Shown here: one piece after another, positions 39,348 through 49,185 of the stretch | Position numbering within the stretch: position 1 is the stretch's first letter | Layout: each line of letters starts with the position of its first letter | Source: Pseudoxanthomonas dokdonensis | GTDB lineage: Bacteria; Pseudomonadota; Gammaproteobacteria; Xanthomonadales; Xanthomonadaceae | DNA length: 64,000 bases | Direction of reading: 5' to 3' | Assembly (NCBI RefSeq): GCF_001431405.1 | Contig: NZ_LDJL01000009.1 | Span: 124,001-188,000, forward strand | Notes under the pieces: generated by a model | Seen by the model: the letters and a program-made list of their open reading frames with translations, nothing else | Told to the model about the DNA's origin: nothing | Database searches by the model: none | Made by a program: the position numbers and the translations under genes

Positions 39348-39629
39348 GCAGGTCCGACGCTGTTTTTTTGCAGCGGCGTCGGCACGGCAGCAGCGCTCGG
39401 GCGGGAACCGCGGATACGGCCATCGTATCCACCCGCGCTGATCGCCGTGGTCCGTCGGGGGCCCCTTGGGGAGGGGTGATCAATCAATCGAGCAAGGGGT
39501 GGGATCGATGACAGGCTGCAACGCCAGAAGCGGGACAGGTTTGAAGATCGAAGTGCGGGAGGGTGTCGCTCGGCATGACCGGGCCGGCATGACTTTGGCT
39601 GTTCAAATTCCAGGGCAAAGGACACGTTC

Positions 39630-42600
39630 ATGAATCACAAGTTGAAGCGTTTCAAGTCAAAAGCGATGTTCACCATCGTCGGTGGTGTGATCATCATCAA
39701 TCCCGCCTTCGCCCAGGATGCGCAGCCGCAGCAGGTGCCGCAGGCGCAGCAGACGCAGGCCCAATCGACCGATGACGCGACCACGCTGGATACGGTCACG
39801 GTGACCGGCCTGCGCAGCAGTCTGGATCAGGCCATGAACATCAAGCGCGATGCCGCCGGCGTGGTCGATGCGATCAGCGCCGAGGACATCGGCAAGTTCC
39901 CGGATACCAACCTGGCCGAGTCGCTGCAGCGCATCACCGGTATCTCGATCGAACGCCGCGACGGCGAAGGCGCGCAGGTCACCGCGCGTGGCTTCGGTCC
40001 GCAGTTCAACATGGTCACCCTCAACGGGCGGCAGATTCCGGGTGCGGATGCCTTTGGCGCGGCCGGCCAGGTCGCCATCGGCGGCGTCGATGGTGGTACG
40101 CGCGCGTTCAACTTCCAACAGCTCGCGTCCGAAGCCATCAGCGGACTGGAGGTCTACAAGACCAGCCAGGCCAACGTGCCCAGCGGCGGCATCGGCGCCA
40201 CCATCAACGTGTTGACCGACCGTCCGTTCAACCACAGCGGCGTGGTCGCCAGTGCCGGTGCCAAGGTGGTGTCGGATCAGTCGGAGCTGTTCGACAACGA
40301 TCTGACCCCGGAAGTGTCGGGCATTTTCAGCTACACCAACCCTGACAAGACCTTTGGCGTGGGCTTGAGTGCCAGCTACCAGAAGCGCCACGGCGGCTCG
40401 GTGCAGGCCACCGAGAACTACTGGAACGTGCAGCCGTGGACCGGGACCATGCCCGGCAACCCGAACGTGGTCAATGCGCCGGGTGTCGGTGATCTGTACG
40501 CGCGACCGAACGATCTGCGTTACGCATTCGCTGATTTCGAGCGCGAGCGCATCAATGGCCAGGCGGTGCTGCAGTTCGCGCCGATCGACAGCCTGACCCT
40601 GACCCTGGACTACACCTACTCGACCAACGAGATCGAAGAGAACCGTGGCGAACAGGCCATGTGGTTGCAGAACAGCAACTACACCGATGTCGAGTTCGAC
40701 ACCAGCGGTGCCGTGGCAACCCCGATCTACATCCGCGAAATCGCCGGCACCAAGGACTTCGGTCTTGAGCAGCAGCGCAGCATGCAGAAGTACAAGCTGG
40801 GCTCGCTGGGCTTCAATGCGCAGTGGGCGGTCAGCGACAACTTCAACCTGAGCTTCGATGCGCACAACTCCAAGAACGAGAGCCTGCCGAACGATCCGCT
40901 GACCGGTGGTGGCTCGATCTTCATGAGCATCGCCGGCACCAACAACTGCACCGTTGGCCCGCACTGTGGCGGCTCCTGGGTGCAGGAAATGTGGTTCAAC
41001 AACAGCCTGCCAGTGGGTTCGCAGACCTGGTACCCGAGCACCGCCGATGCGGCGGCCGGCACCAATGGCGTGACCAACCCGGGCTTTGTCGAAGGCGAAA
41101 TCGGCTCGCAGGTGCTGCGTGTCAATGCGCAGACCCAGATCAGCGAGGTCAAGGAAGCACGCGTGGACGGCGAATGGCTGTTCGATGCCGGCCGTTTCCA
41201 GTTCGGTGCCGACACCAGCAAGTCGACCACCCATCGCACCCAGGCCGCCGAAGCCTACTCGACGCTGGGTGACTGGGGCGTGGCCAACGTCGATTCGGAC
41301 ACCGCCAACGGCTTGATGGACCTGCTGCATCCGATCGATATCGTCGGCCTGTTCGACGACTACAGCCTGGCCAGCAACAACGGTGCCTGGACCGGCGATA
41401 CCGGCGCCCTGACCCAATGGGCGGCCGACAACTACGGCGTTGGCATCGGGGTTAGCCCGCAGCGCTCGGCCGACAACCGGGTCGAGGAGAAGACCAACTC
41501 GGTGTACATGCAACTGCAACTGGAAGGCGAGTGGGGCAGCATGATGACCCACACCCGGGTCGGCCTGCGTTACGAAACCACTGACGTGGTCTCGACCTCG
41601 GTCATCGCCGTTCCCGAGGCGATCGAATGGCAGGCCAACAACGACTTCCGCATCGTGTTGTCCGATGAGCAGCAGCCCTTCAGCGAGAAGGCCAGCTACA
41701 GCTATATCCTGCCCAACATCGACTTCGACATCGACCTGACCGAGTCGTTGAAGGCACGCGCCTCGTTGGGCAAGTCCATCGCCCGTGCGCCGTTTGGCAA
41801 CCTGTATGCCGGCCCCGGCGCGCAGCAGCCATTCGGTTCGGTGCTGATCGACCCGTCCAGCCGCGCCAGCGGCAGCGCCCAGAACCCGGCGTTGAAGCCG
41901 CTGGAATCGGACAACTTCGACATGGCGCTGGAGTGGTACTTCGCCGATGCCAGCTATATCTCGGTGACGTTCTGGGACAAGAAGGTCAACAACTTCATCG
42001 GCAACACCGTCGGCCAGGAATCGCTGTATGGCCTGACCGATCCGACCTCCGGACCGGACGCGCAGGCGGCACTGGACTTCCTCACCAGTGCAGCCTGTAC
42101 CGCCCAGGTCGCGGCGGCCGATGCGGCGGCGTGTTCGGCCAACGACACCTCGTTGTTCACCGCGCTGGCGCTGTTGCGCAACGACCCAGCCGGCCTGGCG
42201 GCGTTCGATGGCACCGGCGCCCAGCAACTGGCGACCGAAGCCGCGTACAACGTCTATGGCGAAGCCGATGACCCGCTGTACATGTTCAACGTCAACCGGC
42301 CGGTCAACCAGAACGACGCCAAGCTGCATGGCTGGGAACTGGGTGGCCAGTACTTCTTCGGCAGCAGCGGCTTTGGCATCTACGCCAACTACACCATCGT
42401 CGATGGCGACATCGGCTATGACAACGGCGGCGATCCGAACCTGGACCAGTTCGCCCTGCAGGGCCTGAGCGATACCGCCAACTTCATGCTGATGTACGAA
42501 AACTACGGCTGGTCGGCCCGCCTGGCCTGGAACTGGCGTGACGAGTACCTGATCCTGGCCAACCAGGGTTCCAGCCGCAATCCGTACTACGTCGAGGACT

Positions 42601-42776
42601 ACGACCAGTTCGACCTCAGCGTCAGCTACACCTGGGATGACCGCTGGTCGGTGGGCCTGGAAGCCATCAACCTGACCGGTGAGGACGTGCGCTGGCACGC
42701 CCGTACCTCCGAGCAGATGATGAAGCTGGTGGATCAGAGCCCGCGCTACATGCTGGGGGTCCGTTACAAGTTCTGA
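39630..42776 (+). CDS. TonB-dependent receptor, Xanthomonas/Caulobacter class
   Basis: Outer-membrane active transporter of 1048 residues. The signal peptide ends NPAFAQ (about residue 29), a Gln-rich stretch follows, then the TonB box DTVTVTG (54-60). The plug is recognisable from ISAEDIGKFPDTNLAESLQRITGISIERR and TARGFGPQFNMVTLNGRQIPG. The large beta-barrel ends in GVRYKF with a terminal aromatic residue, as required for Bam insertion. This subclass is associated with uptake of plant- or algal-derived sugars and related compounds in Xanthomonas and Caulobacter. The upstream operator supports carbohydrate-linked control. A strong terminator follows, before the SapC gene. Confidence 0.93.
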   Translation: MNHKLKRFKSKAMFTIVGGVIIINPAFAQDAQPQQVPQAQQTQAQSTDDATTLDTVTVTGLRSSLDQAMNIKRDAAGVVDAISAEDIGKFPDTNLAESLQRITGISIERRDGEGAQVTARGFGPQFNMVTLNGRQIPGADAFGAAGQVAIGGVDGGTRAFNFQQLASEAISGLEVYKTSQANVPSGGIGATINVLTDRPFNHSGVVASAGAKVVSDQSELFDNDLTPEVSGIFSYTNPDKTFGVGLSASYQKRHGGSVQATENYWNVQPWTGTMPGNPNVVNAPGVGDLYARPNDLRYAFADFERERINGQAVLQFAPIDSLTLTLDYTYSTNEIEENRGEQAMWLQNSNYTDVEFDTSGAVATPIYIREIAGTKDFGLEQQRSMQKYKLGSLGFNAQWAVSDNFNLSFDAHNSKNESLPNDPLTGGGSIFMSIAGTNNCTVGPHCGGSWVQEMWFNNSLPVGSQTWYPSTADAAAGTNGVTNPGFVEGEIGSQVLRVNAQTQISEVKEARVDGEWLFDAGRFQFGADTSKSTTHRTQAAEAYSTLGDWGVANVDSDTANGLMDLLHPIDIVGLFDDYSLASNNGAWTGDTGALTQWAADNYGVGIGVSPQRSADNRVEEKTNSVYMQLQLEGEWGSMMTHTRVGLRYETTDVVSTSVIAVPEAIEWQANNDFRIVLSDEQQPFSEKASYSYILPNIDFDIDLTESLKARASLGKSIARAPFGNLYAGPGAQQPFGSVLIDPSSRASGSAQNPALKPLESDNFDMALEWYFADASYISVTFWDKKVNNFIGNTVGQESLYGLTDPTSGPDAQAALDFLTSAACTAQVAAADAAACSANDTSLFTALALLRNDPAGLAAFDGTGAQQLATEAAYNVYGEADDPLYMFNVNRPVNQNDAKLHGWELGGQYFFGSSGFGIYANYTIVDGDIGYDNGGDPNLDQFALQGLSDTANFMLMYENYGWSARLAWNWRDEYLILANQGSSRNPYYVEDYDQFDLSVSYTWDDRWSVGLEAINLTGEDVRWHARTSEQMMKLVDQSPRYMLGVRYKF

Positions 42777-42813
42777 ACCCTGCGATGTTCCTCCCCGGAA
42801 GTCGCTTCAGGGC

Positions 42814-42845
42814 GGGACCGCTGCGCAAGCAGCGGTCCCTTTCTT
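42814..42845 (+). terminator. Intrinsic terminator between TonB receptor and SapC gene
   Basis: An 11-bp perfect stem GGGACCGCTGC / GCAGCGGTCCC with a GCAA tetraloop, then TTTCTT, 37 bases after the receptor stop. It should end most receptor transcripts. The downstream operon therefore depends on read-through or its own promoter; a TATAGA at 42952-42957 is a weak -10 candidate. Confidence 0.85.
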
Positions 42846-42983
42846 CATCTGCCGGTCGCTATTGCGGGAACGCTTGCCGGCCGCGGGTTTTTCTGCAAAT
42901 GTCACTTTGTTGCCGAAACATGGCGCTGCCGTGCGCCGCTGCCGGTGACGGTATAGACACCCTCGAATTTACTGACGCTGCCC

Positions 42984-43748
42984 ATGGCCCGATACGAACT
43001 CCTCAACAACGTCGCGCACAAGGATCTGCGCGTCATCACCCGGTTTGGACACGAGCTGGGCGACCAGTTGGCGGTACTGCCGGCGTTTCCCAGCGAATAC
43101 GCGGAACTGCAGCGCGAATACCCGATCTTCCTGCGCAGGCATCGCGACAGCGGTGAATGGCAGTCGGTGGCCCTGCTGGGTTTCGAACGCGACGAGAACC
43201 TGTTCCTGCAGGGAGACCGCTGGAATGCCAGCTACTTGCCCGGCGCGGTGGCCAAGGGGCCGTTCCTGATTGGCTTCCAGGAGCAGCAGGTCGATGGCGA
43301 GCTGCGCCAGGAGCCCGTGATCCATGTCGATCTGGATCATCCGCGGGCCAGTTTCAGTGAAGGCGAAGCGGTGTTCACCGCGCAGGGCGGCCACAGCGCC
43401 TACCTGCAACATGTGATCAGCGTGCTGCGCGGCATCCGCGACGGCACCGAGATGACCCAGCCGATGCTGGCGGCACTGGATGCGTGCGGGCTGATCCAGC
43501 CATTCGCGATTGACGTGCAGTTGGATGAAACCCATCGGGTCAACGTCGGCGGGCTGTATGGCATCGACCGTGACAAGCTGGCGGCCCTGGATGCGCAGGC
43601 ATTGCACCAGCTGCACCAGGCCGGCTATCTGGAAGGTGTGTACCTGATGCTGGCCTCGATGCACAACGTGCGCCGGTTGATGGCGGAAAAGCAACGCAGG
43701 TTGCGACAGCAACAGGCGATCGCCGACACCGCGGAGCAGGCGCCCTGA
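42984..43748 (+). CDS. SapC family protein
   Basis: 254-residue soluble protein of the SapC family, named after a Campylobacter S-layer-locus protein; its biochemical role is not established. The family pattern is visible: YPIFLRRHRDSGEWQSVALLGFERDENLFL, RWNASYLPGAVAKGPFLIGF, and a C-terminal LDETHRVNVGGLYGIDRDKLAALD. No signal peptide or TM, so it is probably cytoplasmic. In Xanthomonas, Caulobacter and Alteromonadales SapC genes recur beside TonB receptors and halogenase-like genes, as here. The next gene begins within about 30 bases. Confidence 0.85.
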   Translation: MARYELLNNVAHKDLRVITRFGHELGDQLAVLPAFPSEYAELQREYPIFLRRHRDSGEWQSVALLGFERDENLFLQGDRWNASYLPGAVAKGPFLIGFQEQQVDGELRQEPVIHVDLDHPRASFSEGEAVFTAQGGHSAYLQHVISVLRGIRDGTEMTQPMLAALDACGLIQPFAIDVQLDETHRVNVGGLYGIDRDKLAALDAQALHQLHQAGYLEGVYLMLASMHNVRRLMAEKQRRLRQQQAIADTAEQAP

Positions 43749-43774
43749 ATCCGGCCCTGCCGACGCCGGCAGCG

Positions 43775-44776
43775 GTGCGCGAGCTGCCAGGCTGCCAGCC
43801 CGGCGTGCTGCCTTGGTCCCAGTTGCAGACGGCCACGCAGCCGTTGCTGTTGAAGGGCGTGGCCCGGCAGTGGGGGCTGGTCGAGGCCGGCCTGCGCGGC
43901 AGCGACGACGCCATGGCCTATCTGCGTGGGCATGATGCAGGCCGGCCGGTGCTGTATTCGCACGGCCCTGCCGCCATCAATGGCCGGCCGTTCTACAACG
44001 ATGACTTCACCGCGCTCAACTGCCAGGTGGAGCGCAGCAGCCTGGACCGGCTGTTGGAGCGGATCCACGCGCACATGCAGGATGCGTCGCCGCCGACGTT
44101 CTATCTGGCCTCGATGCTGGTCGAGCCCAATCTGCGTGGATTTGTCGAGGACAATCCGCTCGACTTCGCCAGCGCCGGGGTCAACGCACCGCCGAGCATC
44201 TGGATTGGCAACCGGGTGACCGCGTCCTGTCATTACGACGCACCCAACAACATCGCCGTGTGCGCGGTCGGGCAGCGCCGCTTCACCCTGTTTCCGCCGG
44301 ATCAGATCAGTCATCTGTACCCGGGACCGCTGGCCCCGACACCGGGCGGGCAGGTGGTCAGCGTGGTCGATTTCGAACATCCGGACCTGCAGCGCTATCC
44401 GCGCTTCGCCCAGGCCTGGGCGCAGGCACAGAGCGTGGTGCTGGAACCGGGCGACGCGATCTACATCCCCAGCATGTGGTGGCATCACGTGCAGGGCCTG
44501 GCGCCGTTCAACGTGCTGGTCAATTACTGGTGGAACAGCATGCCGGCATACGTGCCGACGCCAATGCACGCGCTGTACCACGCGCTGTGGAGCATCCGTG
44601 ATCGGCCCGAGCCCGAGAAGCAGGCCTGGCGCGAGGTTTTCGAGCACTACGTGTTCGGTCCGGCCGAACGCGCCGGCGAGCATCTGCCGGAGGCCGCACG
44701 TCATGTACTGGGACCGATCGATGAAACCCTGGCACGCCAGCTTCGATCGATGCTGATCGACAAACTCAACCGCTGA
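43775..44776 (+). CDS. JmjC/cupin-8-type putative Fe(II)/2-oxoglutarate oxygenase
   Basis: 333-residue cupin-like protein. The JmjC metal site is visible as H153-x-D155 (SCHYDAPNNIAVCAVGQRRF) and a distal His at 237 or 238 (SMWWHHVQGL), on the double-stranded beta-helix ordered as in FIH/JMJD5-type hydroxylases. The start is a GTG at 43775, the first conventional initiator in the frame; the frame also stays open upstream to overlap the SapC stop, so a non-standard start there is possible. Such enzymes hydroxylate proteins or small molecules. Substrate unknown. Confidence 0.82.
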   Translation: MRELPGCQPGVLPWSQLQTATQPLLLKGVARQWGLVEAGLRGSDDAMAYLRGHDAGRPVLYSHGPAAINGRPFYNDDFTALNCQVERSSLDRLLERIHAHMQDASPPTFYLASMLVEPNLRGFVEDNPLDFASAGVNAPPSIWIGNRVTASCHYDAPNNIAVCAVGQRRFTLFPPDQISHLYPGPLAPTPGGQVVSVVDFEHPDLQRYPRFAQAWAQAQSVVLEPGDAIYIPSMWWHHVQGLAPFNVLVNYWWNSMPAYVPTPMHALYHALWSIRDRPEPEKQAWREVFEHYVFGPAERAGEHLPEAARHVLGPIDETLARQLRSMLIDKLNR

Positions 44777-44802
44777 CAACACGCAGAACGGGGAACACAG
44801 AC

Positions 44803-46335
44803 GTGGCCAATGGTCGGATACGCAAAGTAGTGATTGCCGGTGGCGGTACCGCCGGGTGGCTGGCCGCCACCGCGTTGTCGCACCAGTTCCGTGACCTGCT
44901 CGAGATCACCCTGGTCGAGTCCGAGCAGATCGGCACGGTCGGCGTCGGTGAATCGACGGTGCCGCCGATCCGGACCTTCCATCGCTTCCTGCAGATCGAT
45001 GAGCAGGAGTTCCTGCGTGCGGTCGCCGGCACCTTCAAGCTGTCGATTTCGTTCGAGAACTGGCGCCGCCCCGGCGAGCGCTACATCCATCCGTTCGGCA
45101 TCACCGGGCAAAGCACGCGCGCCTGCGGCTTCCATCATTTCTGGCTCGACAGCGTGCGCCGCGGGATGGCCTCGGAACTGGGCGATTTCTGCCTGGAAAC
45201 CCTGGCTTCGCGCGAGGACCGGTTCACCCTGTCCAGCCAGCCGCAGGTCAACTACGCCTATCATTTCGATGCCGGCCTGTACGCGCGGTTCCTGCGCGGC
45301 ATCGCCGAAGGTTATGGATTGAAGCGGGTGGAGGGCAAAATCCGCGAAGTCCGCCAGGATCCGCAGGATGGTTTCGTGCAGGCGCTGGTGCTGGAAGACG
45401 GCCAGGTGCTGGAAGGAGATCTGTTCATCGACTGCACCGGCTTCCGCGGCCTGCTGATCGAGCAGACCCTGCAAAGCGGTTACGAGGACTGGCATCAGTG
45501 GCTGCCCAGTGACCGCGCGGTCGCGGTGCAGACCGAGTCGGTCGGCCCGCCGGTGCCGTACACGCGCGCCATCGCCCACGAAGCCGGCTGGCGCTGGCAC
45601 ATCGCATTGCAGGACCGGGTCGGCTGCGGCTGGGTTTATTCCAGCCGTCACATGTCCGATGACGAAGCGACCCAGAAGCTGCTGGACGCGGTCGGTGCGC
45701 GCCCGATCCGGGAACCATGGCGGGTACCGTTCCGCAGCGGCCGTCGATTGAAGGCCTGGAACAAGAATGTGGTCTCGCTGGGTCTGGCCAGTGGTTTCAT
45801 CGAGCCGCTGGAATCGACCAGCATCCATCTCAGCATGTCGGCGGTGATGCGCCTGGTGCAGTTGTTCCCGTTAGATGGCATTCCGCAGTCACTGGTCGGC
45901 GTCTACAACGAGGTTGGCCGCGCCGAGATGGAACACGTACGCGATTTCATCATCCTGCATTACCACGCCAACCAGCGCGACGAACCGATGTGGCGTGAAT
46001 GCCGCGACATGCAGCTGCCGCCATCGCTGCAGATACGCCTGGACGCGTGGCGTGAGCGCGCGCACGCCTGGCAGGGCGCGGACGAACTGTTCCGGGTAGA
46101 CTCCTGGACCCACGTGATGCTGGGGCAGGGCATCATGCCCAGCCAGCATCACCCGTTGGCGCGTGCTCTGTCGGATCAGGACATGCAGCGGCTGCTGCAC
46201 TCGATCCAGCAACCGATGCGCCAGGCGGTGCAGCAGATGCCGACGCAGCAGGCCTTCATCGACAGTTACTGCAGATCTGATCCGCGGGTCTGGGCAACGC
46301 TGTCGCCGGTCACGCCGCAGGCAACGCCTGCCTGA
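44803..46335 (+). CDS. Flavin-dependent tryptophan halogenase family protein
   Basis: 510-residue FAD-dependent halogenase homologue starting at GTG 44803. The FAD fingerprint GGGTAGW is at 13-19 and VGVGESTVPP at 47-56. Lys79 (TFKLSISFENW) aligns with the catalytic lysine of PrnA, and Glu337 (FIEPLESTSIHL) with its catalytic glutamate. The WxWxIP motif reads WRWHIA at 263-268: the final Pro is Ala, a change from the signature that blocks monooxygenase-type turnover. No flavin reductase is encoded nearby. The name reflects family only; the true substrate may be another aromatic molecule or a peptide. Confidence 0.88.
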   Translation: MANGRIRKVVIAGGGTAGWLAATALSHQFRDLLEITLVESEQIGTVGVGESTVPPIRTFHRFLQIDEQEFLRAVAGTFKLSISFENWRRPGERYIHPFGITGQSTRACGFHHFWLDSVRRGMASELGDFCLETLASREDRFTLSSQPQVNYAYHFDAGLYARFLRGIAEGYGLKRVEGKIREVRQDPQDGFVQALVLEDGQVLEGDLFIDCTGFRGLLIEQTLQSGYEDWHQWLPSDRAVAVQTESVGPPVPYTRAIAHEAGWRWHIALQDRVGCGWVYSSRHMSDDEATQKLLDAVGARPIREPWRVPFRSGRRLKAWNKNVVSLGLASGFIEPLESTSIHLSMSAVMRLVQLFPLDGIPQSLVGVYNEVGRAEMEHVRDFIILHYHANQRDEPMWRECRDMQLPPSLQIRLDAWRERAHAWQGADELFRVDSWTHVMLGQGIMPSQHHPLARALSDQDMQRLLHSIQQPMRQAVQQMPTQQAFIDSYCRSDPRVWATLSPVTPQATPA

Positions 46336-46369
46336 TTGGCATCGTTAATTTCCAAGGTAGTTCGCGTCC

Positions 46370-47062
46370 ATGCTGGTCACCCATCCCGACATCCAGATCC
46401 GCGCCCAGCTGTTGGGCGCCGAACGCGCGCCGCTGCTGATCATCGACAACGTGGTCGCCGACCCCGGGCGGCTGGTACGCAAGGCCTCGCACCATGGTTT
46501 CAGCAGGCAGGGGGCGATGTTTCCCGGGGTCCGCGCGCAGGCGCCGTTTTCCTATCGGGAGTTCCTGCAGACCCTGCTGCAGCCATTGCTGCAGCCGTAT
46601 TTCGGGCTGGAGGCCGGACGCTTCGAGTTCCCGATGTGTCATTACTCGCTGGTGACGACGCCGCCGTCGCAGTTGAAGTTCCTGCAGAAGGTGCCGCACA
46701 TAGATTCGACCGACGGCAGCGGCCTGGCCACCGTCCATTATCTGTTCGATGGCTGGGGCGGTACCGCGTTCTACCGGCATCGGCAGACCGGTTTCGAATA
46801 CATCGATGAAGCGCGCGGACGTCCGTACTTCCAGTGCCTGGAGCAGCAGAGCCATCAGCCCGATGCCACCGGCGAAGGCTACATCAACGGTGACAGCGCC
46901 CTGTTCGAGCAGATCGCGCGGGTCGATGGCGTGTTCAACCGGATGCTGGTGTACCGGCGCAATTCACTGCATTCGGGCTGCATCGACAACCGCCAGGTGC
47001 CGACAGCCGACCCGCTGGCGGGCCGGCTGTCGATCAACAGCTTCATCGATGTAGTGCGCTGA
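46370..47062 (+). CDS. DUF6445-like protein with 2OG-oxygenase residue pattern
   Basis: 230-residue protein, last of the receptor-associated group. It resembles the DUF6445 family found beside halogenase-like genes. Residues H110 and D112 (VPHIDSTDGSG), H201 (NSLHSG) and R219 (GRLSINSF) follow the HxD...H...R order of Fe(II)/2-oxoglutarate dioxygenases, with Gly-rich LFDGWGGTAFY in the expected intervening strand. By this reading it is a second putative oxygenase. No signal peptide. It starts 34 bases after the halogenase stop with AAGGTAG upstream. Convergent with ettA. Confidence 0.75.
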   Translation: MLVTHPDIQIRAQLLGAERAPLLIIDNVVADPGRLVRKASHHGFSRQGAMFPGVRAQAPFSYREFLQTLLQPLLQPYFGLEAGRFEFPMCHYSLVTTPPSQLKFLQKVPHIDSTDGSGLATVHYLFDGWGGTAFYRHRQTGFEYIDEARGRPYFQCLEQQSHQPDATGEGYINGDSALFEQIARVDGVFNRMLVYRRNSLHSGCIDNRQVPTADPLAGRLSINSFIDVVR

Positions 47063-47086
47063 CCGCCACCGCGTATAGCTGATGCA

Positions 47087-47106
47087 AGCGGCGGTTGGCC
47101 GCCGCT
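47087..47106. terminator. Bidirectional hairpin between convergent DUF6445 and ettA genes
   Basis: Perfect 8-bp stem AGCGGCGG / CCGCCGCT with loop TTGG, in the 56-bp gap between two converging stop codons. There is no clear T-run on either side, so its strength is uncertain. Confidence 0.5.
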
Positions 47107-47118
47107 GTGGCGGATAGG

Positions 47119-48780
<1,662 letters not shown>

Positions 48781-49185
48781 GGGGCTGGAACTCCGCGTGC
48801 GGACGGCGACGGCCTGCCAAGGGCAGGGTCGCGGAAGAGGTTGGGTAGCCGCCGATTATCGCGGATCAGCAGGGCTGCCGCCAATCAACGGTCACCCGCC
48901 GTTTAGAGCGGGTTGCGCCCGGTTCGCCACGCGCGCGCTGGCTTGCCACCTGCCGCAGGCATGGATTGAGGGCACGGGCTTGACCGATGCGGCGCGTGCA
49001 GCCCGGATGCCGGGCGGACAGGGTGGTCCGCCGGACCGGCGTCGACGGCGGTTGGCCAGCACCTGGCCCGGCTGAACGCCGCTGGCGCGGGGCGTGCGCA
49101 AGCACCCGGCCAAGCGCCGGAATCGCCCACCTAGCGGGCAAACCGTTACAATTTGCAGCCCACACGCCCTAGCCCCGGAGTAGCG
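48781..49185. other. Divergent gap between ettA and glyA
   Basis: About 400 bp, high GC, no convincing gene. It must carry the leftward ettA and rightward glyA promoters. TACAAT at 49147-49152 is a plausible glyA -10, giving a leader of about 27 bases; no good -35 is seen. GGAG at 49177-49180 is the glyA ribosome-binding site. I see no riboswitch signature ahead of glyA. Confidence 0.5.

Larger units (their letters stand above)
38940..39629. other. Regulatory gap between pncB and the TonB receptor
   Basis: About 690 bp without a gene. It holds a possible pncB terminator (stem CTGTCA/TGACAG at 39081-39099 with a 10-T run at 39108-39117), a small palindrome GTGACAGTCAC (39253-39263), a promoter candidate (GTGACA then GATAACT, 39253-39280), the operator at 39296-39309, a palindrome TTGCAATTGCAA (39336-39347), and a leader of about 280 bases to the receptor ATG with AAAGGA eight bases before it. 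The rest shows nothing I recognise. Confidence 0.6.

Noticed and set aside
39657-42698. 1013-codon open frame antisense to the TonB receptor
   Set aside because: It lies entirely within a receptor with clear TonB box, plug and barrel motifs. The antisense translation is rich in Arg, Gly, Val and His without any domain, as expected from high-GC codon bias on the opposite strand.
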